Source: Acidimicrobiia bacterium
Lineage (GTDB): Bacteria; Actinomycetota; Acidimicrobiia; IMCC26256; JACDBD01
Length of the DNA: 10,213 bases
Direction of reading: 5' to 3'
NCBI GenBank assembly: GCA_031177445.1
Contig: JAPSGP010000075.1
Coordinates: forward strand, 1 to 10,213
This document shows, in pieces, positions 1 through 6,644 of the stretch; the first letter of the stretch is position 1; each line of letters opens with the position of its first letter. The notes under the pieces are model-generated. The model saw only the letters and a program-made list of their open reading frames with translations, had not been told where the DNA came from and did no database searches. Made by a program: the position numbers and the translations under genes.

Positions 1-334
1 ACACCGCCTTGCGCACCAGGCGCTTCAGCATCGAGCCGCCCGGCTTCGACGACAGCACCGGCACGTGTGCGTCCACGTACGCCAGCTCTTCGGCGGCAGT
101 CAGTGCAGCGTCGAGGTCCTCGGACGCCGCCGGCGGCGCGAGGCGTCCGAACACGACGTCGAGCTCACGCTCGAAGCTCGGCGAGACGACGCCTTCACGC
201 CGGAGTCGACGCGCCTCGGACTGGATCTCCGCCATCACCCGGCGATGGTCGATCAGCTCGTCACTGACCTCGATCCCGTCGGCGTCGCTTCGGGAGGTCG
301 CCGACTCGGGCGCCGTGCTCTCGCTCGCCGTCAC
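1..334 (-). CDS. Probable SAM-dependent methyltransferase, N-terminal part only (runs off the window)
   Basis: Partial gene: 111 codons are visible from a GTG at 334-332 and the frame stays open to base 1. The GTG overlaps the TGA of the upstream ABC ATPase (GTGA), which indicates translational coupling and membership of the exporter operon. The visible protein begins MTASESTAPESATS, a disordered Ser/Thr/Ala tail. A charged helical stretch follows (about residues 24-50, including VMAEIQSEARRLRREG), then SPSFERELDVVFGRL, an acidic Ala-rich segment, and a basic SMLKRLVRKAV at the cut. From memory, this order (EIxxEaxxRR, then FERELDxLF, then VPxxSxxPGxxxxKRxxRKA) is the N-terminal region of actinobacterial class I methyltransferases found in glycan clusters. 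The catalytic SAM domain would lie outside the window, so no SAM motif is seen. The function rests on N-terminal resemblance and context only. Confidence 0.55.
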   Translation of the reverse strand, partial: MTASESTAPESATSRSDADGIEVSDELIDHRRVMAEIQSEARRLRREGVVSPSFERELDVVFGRLAPPAASEDLDAALTAAEELAYVDAHVPVLSSKPGGSMLKRLVRKAV

Positions 335-1587
335 GGCACCGCCCGCTGCGTCGGGGACACGCTCTCGACCTGGATCTCGATCGGCAGGTGCGCGTAGCCG
401 AGCAAACCTCCGGGATTCATCACTTCGAACTCGAGGCGCTCCTCGGCCCAGTCGTACACCGTTCCCTCGTCGTAGGTGGTGATGCCGATCGTCACGAGAA
501 ACGTGCCGTCGAGCAAGGCAACCCGCGGGAGTTGGAACACCGCTCCACCGGGACCCGGTTGCAGCTGGACCCGCTGCCCGAGCAGCCGCATGTTCGTGCC
601 GAACGCCAGACGACCTTCCACGTCGTTGATCGCGATGCCGAAGTTGACGTCGTCGGTTGCGAGCTTCGAGTCGAAGGCAACGTGCACTTCGATCGCACCG
701 TCCGGCAACACGTAGCCGCGAGCGCTGCCGCTTCGGTACTCGATCCGGCAATCGGTGATCGTGATGTCCTTGGTCGCGCGCCGCTCCTGATCCGTGAGGA
801 AGGCGAGCCGGTCGTCGGTCGCTTCGGCGGGCTCGAGCGCCTCACGCTCACGCGCGTGCTCGAGCAGGTGCTCGCGATACGAGCGAATCGCCTCGCCCGG
901 GGGACCGTGGGCGACGAGCTCGCCCCGATCGAGGACGGCGGCGGCATCACAGATCTGGCGGACCTGCTCGACCGCGTGCGTGACCAGCACCATCGTCCGC
1001 CCCTCACGCTGGAACGCTCGGATGCGCTCCAGGCACTTGCGTTGGAACGCCTCGTCGCCGACCGCGAGCACCTCGTCGATCAGGAGAATGTCGGGTTCGA
1101 CGTTCACGGCGATCGCGAACCCGAGCCGTACGTACATGCCGGACGAGTAGAACCGCACCTGGGTGTCGATGAACTCCTCGAGCTCCGCGAACGCGACGAT
1201 CTCGTCGAAGCGACGAGCGAGCTCTCGTTGCGACATGCCGAGCAGCGACCCGTTCAGAAAGATGTTCTCGCGACCCGTCAACTCGGACTGGAAGCCTGCG
1301 CCGAGCTCCAGCAGTGCGGCGATGCGACCGCGCACGCGCACTTCTCCCTCGGAGGGCCGAAGGATCCCAGCGATCAGCTTGAGCAGCGTCGACTTGCCCG
1401 ACCCGTTGGCGCCGATGAGGCCGATGGTGGAACCCTTCTCGATCTCGAGGACGATGTTCCGGAGCGCCCAGAAGTCGTCGTAGGGCGTGCGCCGGAACTG
1501 CAGCAGCCGTTCCTTGAGCGTCGATTGACGCTCGTGATACAGGCGGAAGTGGCGCGAGACGTTCTGGACGAGGATCGAGGCGGCCAA
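331..1587 (-). CDS. wzt: ABC transporter ATP-binding protein of a Wzm/Wzt polysaccharide exporter, with C-terminal carbohydrate-binding domain
   Basis: This is the ATPase that powers export of a lipid-linked polysaccharide across the inner membrane. It has 418 aa from a TTG at 1587-1585. That start is chosen because GGAGGAG (1601-1595) lies 7 nt upstream and because it falls 1 nt after the permease stop; the frame is open further upstream but that stretch lies inside the permease gene. Motifs: Walker A GANGSGKST (59-67), signature YSSGM (147-151), Walker B DILLIDE (166-172), and H-loop His204 in LVTHA. All catalytic elements are intact. After the nucleotide-binding domain comes a helical linker (about 235-270) and a beta-rich domain (about 274-395, with DVNFGIAIND and GTFLVTIGITTYDEG) typical of the Wzt C-terminal domain. 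In E. coli O9a that domain binds the capped non-reducing end of the glycan. The extended length (plain ABC ATPases have about 250 aa) supports the Wzt call. The substrate cannot be read from sequence; O-antigen-like glycan or teichoic acid-like polymer are both possible. Confidence 0.9.
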   Translation of the reverse strand: MAASILVQNVSRHFRLYHERQSTLKERLLQFRRTPYDDFWALRNIVLEIEKGSTIGLIGANGSGKSTLLKLIAGILRPSEGEVRVRGRIAALLELGAGFQSELTGRENIFLNGSLLGMSQRELARRFDEIVAFAELEEFIDTQVRFYSSGMYVRLGFAIAVNVEPDILLIDEVLAVGDEAFQRKCLERIRAFQREGRTMVLVTHAVEQVRQICDAAAVLDRGELVAHGPPGEAIRSYREHLLEHAREREALEPAEATDDRLAFLTDQERRATKDITITDCRIEYRSGSARGYVLPDGAIEVHVAFDSKLATDDVNFGIAINDVEGRLAFGTNMRLLGQRVQLQPGPGGAVFQLPRVALLDGTFLVTIGITTYDEGTVYDWAEERLEFEVMNPGGLLGYAHLPIEIQVESVSPTQRAVP

Positions 1588-1588
1588 C

Positions 1589-2494
1589 TCAGAGCTCCTC
1601 CGAGAAGTTCCCCTCGACCCGCCCGAAGTACGCGAGGCCAGCCAGGAAGAGCGCGGCCGCGATCGCCCCGACGACGCCAACGTGCCACGCGTAGTACCAG
1701 AAGTCGGCGTCGACCGGAAGGATCTTGATCAGATCGGTGCCGGCGCCGGCGGCCGACTTGGGCTGCGGCTGGTTGTAGATGGCGCGCTGGAACGCGATCA
1801 CGATCCACACCAGCGGGTTGAGCTTGTACAACTGCGCCACGAATCCACCGCGCTCGGCGATCAGCATGAAGGGGTACACGATCGGTGTCATCCAGAACCA
1901 CGCCAGCAGCGCGAGCTCCACCATGTGCTCGGTGTCTCGCAATCTGACGTTGACGGCGCTCAGGAACAAACCGAGCGCACCCGCCAGCAGCACGAGCGCC
2001 AGCAAGGCAGGCGGGATCAACGGGAGGTACTCCCAGCCGACGGAGTAGCGGAACAGGACGAGTGCGAGCACGAGCACGACGCTCTGGAGGAAGAAGTGCA
2101 CCAGCCCGGCGCCAACCGCGGAGAGCGGGAGGATCTCGCGGGGGAACGAGACCTTCTTCACGATCGCGCCGCCGCCGACGATCGATCCCGTGGCACCGGC
2201 GATGCCGGCCGAGAACAGATTCCAGATCAGCAGGCCCGAGAGCAAGAAGATCGGGAAGCTGGGGATCCCGTTCTCGAGGATGAGCTGGAACACGACGTAG
2301 AAGACGACGAGGTACAGCGCCGGGTTCAGCATCGACCAGAGGAAGCCGAGCGCGCTGTTCTTGTACTTGACGTTCAGCTGCGTGCGCACCGACAGGACGA
2401 GGAACTCCCGGTACTTCCAGATGTCGCGGATCTGCTGACCGAGCCCGACTCGGGCCGAGACCACTCGCCAACCGGCGTCGCCTTCGACCTGCAC
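1589..2494 (-). CDS. wzm: ABC-2 type polysaccharide export permease (Wzm type)
   Basis: Membrane subunit that pairs with the ATPase encoded immediately downstream. From a GTG at 2494 it has 301 aa. Hydrophobic segments lie at about residues 50-72, 80-100, 125-148, 158-180, 194-213 and 268-290, giving the six-helix ABC-2 topology with a cytoplasmic amphipathic N-terminus. Family signatures are YKNSALGFLWSMLNP (44-58), IVKKVSFPREILP (111-123) and YKLNPLVWIVIAFQ (223-236). The protein ends VEGNFSEEL, a C-terminus typical of this family. The GTG start is preferred because a TAACCT box lies exactly 7 nt upstream, as expected for a leaderless actinobacterial transcript. An ATG at 2527-2525 would add 11 residues but would overlap the divergent glycosyltransferase start and has no clear Shine-Dalgarno sequence. 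The last codons of this gene carry the ribosome-binding site for the ATPase. Confidence 0.9.
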   Translation of the reverse strand: MQVEGDAGWRVVSARVGLGQQIRDIWKYREFLVLSVRTQLNVKYKNSALGFLWSMLNPALYLVVFYVVFQLILENGIPSFPIFLLSGLLIWNLFSAGIAGATGSIVGGGAIVKKVSFPREILPLSAVGAGLVHFFLQSVVLVLALVLFRYSVGWEYLPLIPPALLALVLLAGALGLFLSAVNVRLRDTEHMVELALLAWFWMTPIVYPFMLIAERGGFVAQLYKLNPLVWIVIAFQRAIYNQPQPKSAAGAGTDLIKILPVDADFWYYAWHVGVVGAIAAALFLAGLAYFGRVEGNFSEEL

Positions 2495-2520
2495 GCGGCC
2501 AAGGTTACGATGCGCGCCCC
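2495..2520. promoter_or_regulatory. Divergent start region with two overlapping -10-like boxes
   Basis: Only 26 bp separate the GTG of the permease (2494, minus) from the ATG of the glycosyltransferase (2521, plus). On the minus strand TAACCT (2507-2502) is followed by 7 nt and then GTG, which fits a leaderless transcript. On the plus strand TACGAT (2506-2511) is followed by 9 nt and then ATG. The two TANNNT boxes share bases 2506-2507. A possible plus-strand -35 is TCGACC (2484-2489) with 16-nt spacing; I see no good -35 on the minus strand. Neither gene has a convincing Shine-Dalgarno sequence in this space. The boxes are seen directly; promoter activity is inferred. Confidence 0.45.
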
Positions 2521-3651
2521 ATGACATCCGGAAGGGCCGCGGACCACCTGCGGGTTGCGATCGACGGCACGCCCTTCCTCGGCCAGCGAACCGGCATCGG
2601 CCAGCTGACCGCAAACCTCGTCGCCGCGGTGGCGGCGCGCGCCGAGCTCGACGTGAGCGTGTACGCCATCAGTCGCACCGGGCGTCGCGACCTCGCGCCG
2701 CTGGTGCCGGCAGGCGTCGAGATCGGTGGCGCACCACTCCCGGCCCGGTACGTGTACCCGCTGTGGGAGCGGGGCTGGGGACCCCGCATCGAGCGCTGGA
2801 CCGGACGGATCGACGTCGCGCACGCGACCAACTATCGGCCACCGCCCGCTCGAGCGCCGGTGCTGGCGTCGATCCACGACCTCACGTTCATACTGCGGCC
2901 TGAGCTCGTGGACGAGGAGACACGGCGGTTCGGGACACGCCTCGTCTCGCTCGCGCTCGACCGCGGCGCCGTCGTCCACGTCATCAGCGAGTTCGTCGGT
3001 GACGAGGTGCGCGAACACTTCGGGCTTCCGCCCGAGCGAGTCGTGTGCGTGTACCCGGGGGTGGAACCGGCGAACGGCGGCGACCAGGCGGCGGGACGAC
3101 GCCGAGCCGGAAGCGCGCGCTACGTGCTCACGCTCGGCCAACTCGAGCCGCGCAAGAACTTCCCGACGCTCGTGCGAGCCTTCGATGCCATGGCCGCGAC
3201 CCATCCCGACCTCGCCCTGGTGCTGGCGGGGCCGGATGGCTGGGATCGCGCCGCGTTCGAACGCGCTCGCACCGATGCCCGCTTCGGCGATCGAGTTCGC
3301 TGGCTCGGCTACGTCTCCGACGCCGAGCGACGCGACCTGCTCGCAGGGGCTTCGGTCTTCGCCTACCCCTCGCTGTACGAAGGATTCGGGTTCCCACCGC
3401 TCGAAGCCATGTCGGCCGGCGTACCGGTGGTTGCCTCGCGCCGGGGCGCGATCCCCGAGATCGCCGGCTCCGCCGCTCTCCTCGTCGATCCGATGGACAC
3501 CGATGCGATCGCGGGCGCGCTCTCGGAAGTGCTCGACGACGACGACCTGCGGGCTCGCCTCGTCGACGCTGGCAACGCACGCGCCGGCGAGTTCACGTGG
3601 GACCGAGCCGCCACCGGCTTCGTCAGCTTGTACCGGCGGGTGGCCTCCTGA
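2521..3651 (+). CDS. Family 4-type (GT-B) glycosyltransferase
   Basis: Transfers a sugar from a nucleotide-sugar donor (retaining, GT-B fold), probably during assembly of the glycan exported by the neighbouring Wzm/Wzt transporter. It has 376 aa, normal for the family. The N-terminal acceptor domain opens with RVAIDGTPFLGQRTGIGQ (11-28), the glycine-rich loop typical of this group, and contains SIHDLTF (117-123). The C-terminal donor domain begins near YVLTLGQLEPRKNF (201-214), whose Arg-Lys pair is expected to contact the donor phosphates. It holds the EX7E motif with Glu287 and Glu295 in YEGFGFPPLEAM, followed by GVPVVASRRGAIPEIAG (300-316). No membrane segment or signal peptide is seen, so it should act at the cytoplasmic face. 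It is the only plus-strand gene here. The ATG at 2521 adds about 10 residues before the conserved core. The last 29 nt overlap the 3' end of the convergent methyltransferase. Donor and acceptor cannot be determined; a mannosyl- or rhamnosyl-type transferase is a guess. Confidence 0.9.
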   Translation: MTSGRAADHLRVAIDGTPFLGQRTGIGQLTANLVAAVAARAELDVSVYAISRTGRRDLAPLVPAGVEIGGAPLPARYVYPLWERGWGPRIERWTGRIDVAHATNYRPPPARAPVLASIHDLTFILRPELVDEETRRFGTRLVSLALDRGAVVHVISEFVGDEVREHFGLPPERVVCVYPGVEPANGGDQAAGRRRAGSARYVLTLGQLEPRKNFPTLVRAFDAMAATHPDLALVLAGPDGWDRAAFERARTDARFGDRVRWLGYVSDAERRDLLAGASVFAYPSLYEGFGFPPLEAMSAGVPVVASRRGAIPEIAGSAALLVDPMDTDAIAGALSEVLDDDDLRARLVDAGNARAGEFTWDRAATGFVSLYRRVAS

Positions 3652-4621
3652 TCGCGAGCCCGAACGACGTGGAGATCGAGTCGCCGATCCTCAGCTTGAG
3701 GTGCGACGGGTCGGTCGGCGGGTACGGCTCGAGCGCCACGTACCGGTCGCGAGGCGTCGCCATCGAGACGTAGAGGTTGAGCTCGACCTCGAGGCCCCGG
3801 CCGAGCACCTCGTGCGACAGCCGCTCGAGGTCGGCGGCCCGGTACACCACGCTGTGCCCGTAGTCGGCGGTCTCGTCCCTCGCCGTCAGCTCCAGCTCGG
3901 TCGTGTGCACGGCGACGCCGCCGGGGTTCAGCAGCTCCGCGCTGCGCAGCACGAAGGCGAGCCCCGCGCGGGGTGACCCGAGATGCTCGATCGCGCACGA
4001 CGACCAGACGAAGTCGAACGTCCCGAGCTCGCTGGTCACGTCGTTCATGTCCATGGGCATGAACGTGACGCGGCGTGCGAGCGCGTGGTCGTCGACGACA
4101 CCCGGCCGCGACAGCGACTGCAGGCCAACGGCGTGCTCGCCCGTCTCCGTCCAATGATCGGCCTGGGTCACCGGTTGATCGGTGGCGAGCACATCGACGC
4201 CGAAGGACGCGAGCACGGCTGGAATCGGCTCTCGACCGACGCCGCAGCCGAGTGCGCGCCGACCGGACTGGAGGAGAGAAGCCTGCCGGGCGCGCTCCAG
4301 AATGAAGGCATACTCCCAGGGCTTGCGGTGATACTCCATGCCGCCGTCGCTCACGACGACGAACCACTCGCGGAACGCCGGTTCGCGGAAGTGGGCCGAG
4401 TCGACGGCCTGCGACGTGAACGAGGCAAACCGCGACGGACCGTAGCGAGCGTTGCCCGCACCGACGTCGATGAGCGACTGGGCCGCCAATTGCTGCGACC
4501 CTCCCGACGCCTCCAGCTGGTCGATCCGTTCCGTGAGCCGGTCGAGCCGGTCGACCACGGCATCGAAGCGTGGATTGAAGTAGGAACGGATCGGCGCGGC
4601 GAGGCGCTTCGAGATCGACAC
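3623..4621 (-). CDS. Class I SAM-dependent methyltransferase of a glycan-cluster family, with short N-terminal coiled coil
   Basis: Predicted to methylate a sugar or polymer end using S-adenosylmethionine. It has 332 aa from a GTG at 4621-4619, with AGGA (4630-4627) placed 5 nt upstream, and starts 13 nt after the stop of the preceding methyltransferase. Residues 17-38 (FNPRFDAVVDRLDRLTERIDQL) form a heptad-like amphipathic helix. The SAM fold follows: motif I LGCGVGREPIPA (124-135) with the GxGxG pattern, an acidic residue closing strand 2 (Asp148 in LATDQP), DMND (191-194), and SSCAIEHLG (207-215). The C-terminal region has AVHTTELEL (237-245), HLKLRIGD (307-314) and STSFGLAIRR (317-326), which I recognise as conserved in an uncharacterised methyltransferase family common in bacterial surface-glycan clusters. 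The usual LGFG of that family reads LGCG here. Its substrate is unknown. Its 3' end overlaps the convergent glycosyltransferase by 29 nt. Confidence 0.85.
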   Translation of the reverse strand: MSISKRLAAPIRSYFNPRFDAVVDRLDRLTERIDQLEASGGSQQLAAQSLIDVGAGNARYGPSRFASFTSQAVDSAHFREPAFREWFVVVSDGGMEYHRKPWEYAFILERARQASLLQSGRRALGCGVGREPIPAVLASFGVDVLATDQPVTQADHWTETGEHAVGLQSLSRPGVVDDHALARRVTFMPMDMNDVTSELGTFDFVWSSCAIEHLGSPRAGLAFVLRSAELLNPGGVAVHTTELELTARDETADYGHSVVYRAADLERLSHEVLGRGLEVELNLYVSMATPRDRYVALEPYPPTDPSHLKLRIGDSISTSFGLAIRRPPAGTS

Positions 4622-4634
4622 GCGCGTCCTAGTC

Positions 4635-5744
4635 CTACGGTCCGACCCGGTGACCGATGACGCAGTAGTCGTTCGGCGCGAACAAGAGCTGGTTGAGGCG
4701 CTCGATGACGTCGTTCCAGAGCTTCCGCTGCTCGCCGAGCTCCGATGGAAGCTCGAGCCGCTCGGCGGGCGGGTTCAGGTAGCGCACGTCGATCGGGTTG
4801 AAGCCCCGGGCCCACAACGTGAAATGCAGCAGCGGTGGCGGCCACGGCCGGCGGTGCGTCGGGTCCAGGTAGAAGCTGGATGCGCCGACGACGAGGTTGG
4901 AGGGGTTGGGCGTCTCGATGATCAGCAGACCACCGGGCCGGAGGACCCGCACGGAATGGTCGACGATCGCTACCACCGCCTCGAACGGCAGGTGTTCGAC
5001 GAGATGGAACGCGGTGATCGCCGCCAGCGACTCCTCGGGGAGCTGGGCGAGGTGCGTCAGTGCGTCGGTGTGCAGAACCTCGAACCCGGCAGCTCGGCAA
5101 CGGTCGACGGCGGCGGCGTTGGTGTCGATGCCGTACGCGCCGATGCCGGCTTGTGCCATCAACTCGAGGAACTCGCCGCGACCAGTCCCGATGTCGAGGA
5201 CGCGTCCTCGCGCTTCCACCTTCCGGAGATCGGGGACGTACGACGACAACCGGTTCCGGACCAGCTCGTCGCTGCCCCGGTGCAGGTCCTCGAAGTCTTC
5301 GTAGAGCTGGTCGCTCGTGCCGGGATCCTGGAAGTCCTCGGCGCTGAACGCGGCGGCCACGTCACCGGTGTCGCGGCCGACCCGGATCTCGTGGAGCATC
5401 CGTTCGACGAGGGCATGATCGGAGCGCCACCGCCCGAGCTCGCGGCGCTGGTCCTGATGGATCTCCTCGGTCACACGCTCGAAGTCGGAGCGGAGCGCGT
5501 CGATCCGGTGGAGCAGTTCGTCGACGCGCAGCGTGAGGTCCTCGATTCGCTGTTGCTGATGACCGAGCACGTCGATCGTCGCGTGATTGAAGGCGACCTG
5601 GTGACTGGTGAACATCCGAGCCATCCGCTCGACCAGTCGCTTGGCGAACCGTGCCCGTGTGCCCGCGGGCAGCGGGAGCCCGAGGCTGGCGTGCTCCGCC
5701 GCGTTCTCGAATGGCGATTGGCCCTCAGGCACGTCCGGAGTCAT
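4635..5744 (-). CDS. Class I SAM-dependent methyltransferase with long N-terminal coiled coil (possible glycan chain-capping type)
   Basis: 369 aa from an ATG at 5744. The N-terminus (1-30) is low complexity. Residues about 50-120 form an extended helix with heptad-like hydrophobics (IDVLGHQQQRIEDL, VDELLHRIDALRSDFERV). The catalytic domain carries motif I VLDIGTGRGEFLE (182-194), Asp207 in GIDTN, Asp227 in HTDAL, FHLVEHLPFEA (246-256), LRPGGLLIIETPNPSN (268-283) and FYLDPTHRRPW (291-301). From memory, the FHLVEHL / ETPNP / FYLDPTH set occurs in O-antigen and cell-surface methyltransferases resembling the methyltransferase part of WbdD, which caps polymannose chains in E. coli O9a. There is no kinase domain here, unlike bifunctional WbdD. 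It leads the downstream methyltransferase gene (13-nt gap) and is close to a Wzm/Wzt exporter, so a role in modifying or capping the exported glycan is the natural inference, not proven. Confidence 0.85.
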   Translation of the reverse strand: MTPDVPEGQSPFENAAEHASLGLPLPAGTRARFAKRLVERMARMFTSHQVAFNHATIDVLGHQQQRIEDLTLRVDELLHRIDALRSDFERVTEEIHQDQRRELGRWRSDHALVERMLHEIRVGRDTGDVAAAFSAEDFQDPGTSDQLYEDFEDLHRGSDELVRNRLSSYVPDLRKVEARGRVLDIGTGRGEFLELMAQAGIGAYGIDTNAAAVDRCRAAGFEVLHTDALTHLAQLPEESLAAITAFHLVEHLPFEAVVAIVDHSVRVLRPGGLLIIETPNPSNLVVGASSFYLDPTHRRPWPPPLLHFTLWARGFNPIDVRYLNPPAERLELPSELGEQRKLWNDVIERLNQLLFAPNDYCVIGHRVGP

Positions 5745-5759
5745 GCGGACATCACTCTA
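5745..5759 (-). promoter_or_regulatory. Candidate -10 box upstream of the methyltransferase pair
   Basis: TAGAGT (5759-5754) on the minus strand lies 9 nt before the ATG at 5744, within the 27-nt gap after the membrane-protein stop. The spacing is the same as for the plus-strand box before the glycosyltransferase. No Shine-Dalgarno sequence is obvious in the gap. This could give the two methyltransferases their own near-leaderless transcript, separate from the peptidase/membrane-protein pair. The evidence is one short motif only. Confidence 0.3.
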
Positions 5760-5771
5760 AGACGGCAGGCG

Positions 5772-6644
5772 TCAGGGAATGAGTGCTGCTCGCGCGATGA
5801 GATCCGTGCCGAAGCTGGTGAGAATCGCGAGGTAGAGGAGGCCGGTAGCCGCCATCACTGCGGAGTACGAGCGTTCCTTCAACGCTTGCCACGTGAGCGC
5901 GAGCAGGCCGATGGTGGTGATCGCACACAGCACCCAGGTCCACCCGAGGATCCCGTCGAAGCCGTCGTCGATCGTCCCGTCGAGCACTTGGATCATGCCG
6001 TCGGGCCAGAGGAAGCTCGCCACTTCGAACGGCCACAGGACCGCGATCAGTCGCACCAACTGCTTCACCGGTCCACGGTCGAGACCGGGCTGCACGAGAT
6101 ACCAGTGCCCGAGCAGCATGGCGTCGGTGATGAGCCCGAGGAACAGCGCGCCGATCAGGAGCCTCACCGCGCTCAGTGCGTACGGCCCACCGACCGCAGA
6201 GGCGGCGCCGAAGATCGCGATGGTCCCGAGCGCCGGCGCGACTAGGTCGAGCTCGGGGGGAAACTCGGGGCCGGTGACGGTCGACGGCTCCTCGGCTGGG
6301 GTCGACGCCGACGCCCCCAGCATCGCCGCGACCCGGCGCTTGCGGGCCTGCCGCAAGGCGCGCTGGCCGCGCACGCCCGCCCTCCGGCGCGCGATGGACA
6401 TGAGCAACGCAGCCGAGGCCGCGACCGCGACGCCGATGGCGCCGACGTCGCGGATGGTCGCGCTCGTCCCCGAGTCGTCCTGCAGGAAGCCTGCAACCGC
6501 GGCAAGGGCGGCGAGCACGGCGTAGGTCGATCGCAGCATCCACCCGTAACCCAGTCCGACCTCACGCCGGCGGGTGGTGACCCAGCATCCGAACAGGCCG
6601 CCGGTGGCGAGCTGGAGCAGAACCGTGGAGAGGTCGAGACGCAC
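5772..6644 (-). CDS. Multi-pass membrane protein of unknown function
   Basis: 290 aa from a GTG at 6644-6642 that directly abuts the TAA of the upstream M24 peptidase (no intervening base), so translation by re-initiation is likely. About eight hydrophobic segments: residues 5-22, 38-54, 66-84, 134-150, 156-176, 196-213, 232-250 and 260-277. Between segments 3 and 4 is a cytoplasmic-looking loop (86-130) that begins strongly basic (RRRAGVRGQRALRQARKRR region) and ends acidic and Pro/Ser/Thr-rich. The most distinctive motif is LLGHWYLVQP (177-186), just after segment 5; a buried His-Trp-Tyr pattern could mark a functional site. I do not recognise a characterised family and assign no function. 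Its fusion-like spacing to the peptidase suggests co-expression, while its relation to the methyltransferases downstream is unclear. Confidence 0.75.
   Translation of the reverse strand: MRLDLSTVLLQLATGGLFGCWVTTRRREVGLGYGWMLRSTYAVLAALAAVAGFLQDDSGTSATIRDVGAIGVAVAASAALLMSIARRRAGVRGQRALRQARKRRVAAMLGASASTPAEEPSTVTGPEFPPELDLVAPALGTIAIFGAASAVGGPYALSAVRLLIGALFLGLITDAMLLGHWYLVQPGLDRGPVKQLVRLIAVLWPFEVASFLWPDGMIQVLDGTIDDGFDGILGWTWVLCAITTIGLLALTWQALKERSYSAVMAATGLLYLAILTSFGTDLIARAALIP

Noticed and set aside
1588..1680. Upstream extension of the ATPase frame by 31 codons to an ATG-type start
   Set aside because: The extra residues are Arg/Ser-rich shadow sequence inside the permease gene. The TTG at 1587 has an ideal GGAGGAG and gives the expected N-terminus.
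388..1728. Long plus-strand open frame (446 codons) opposite the ATPase and permease
   Set aside because: Mirror frame of high-GC coding DNA. Its translation is low-complexity and matches no family, while the minus strand encodes clear Walker and signature motifs.
2495..2527. ATG at 2527 as the permease start, or a longer frame from 2614
   Set aside because: Either would overlap the glycosyltransferase coding start and has no ribosome-binding site. The GTG at 2494 sits 7 nt behind a -10-like box and keeps the conserved protein intact.
4650..6245. Plus-strand open frame of 531 codons opposite the methyltransferase and membrane protein
   Set aside because: Antisense shadow with no recognisable motif. 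It crosses two unrelated minus-strand genes that carry strong family motifs.
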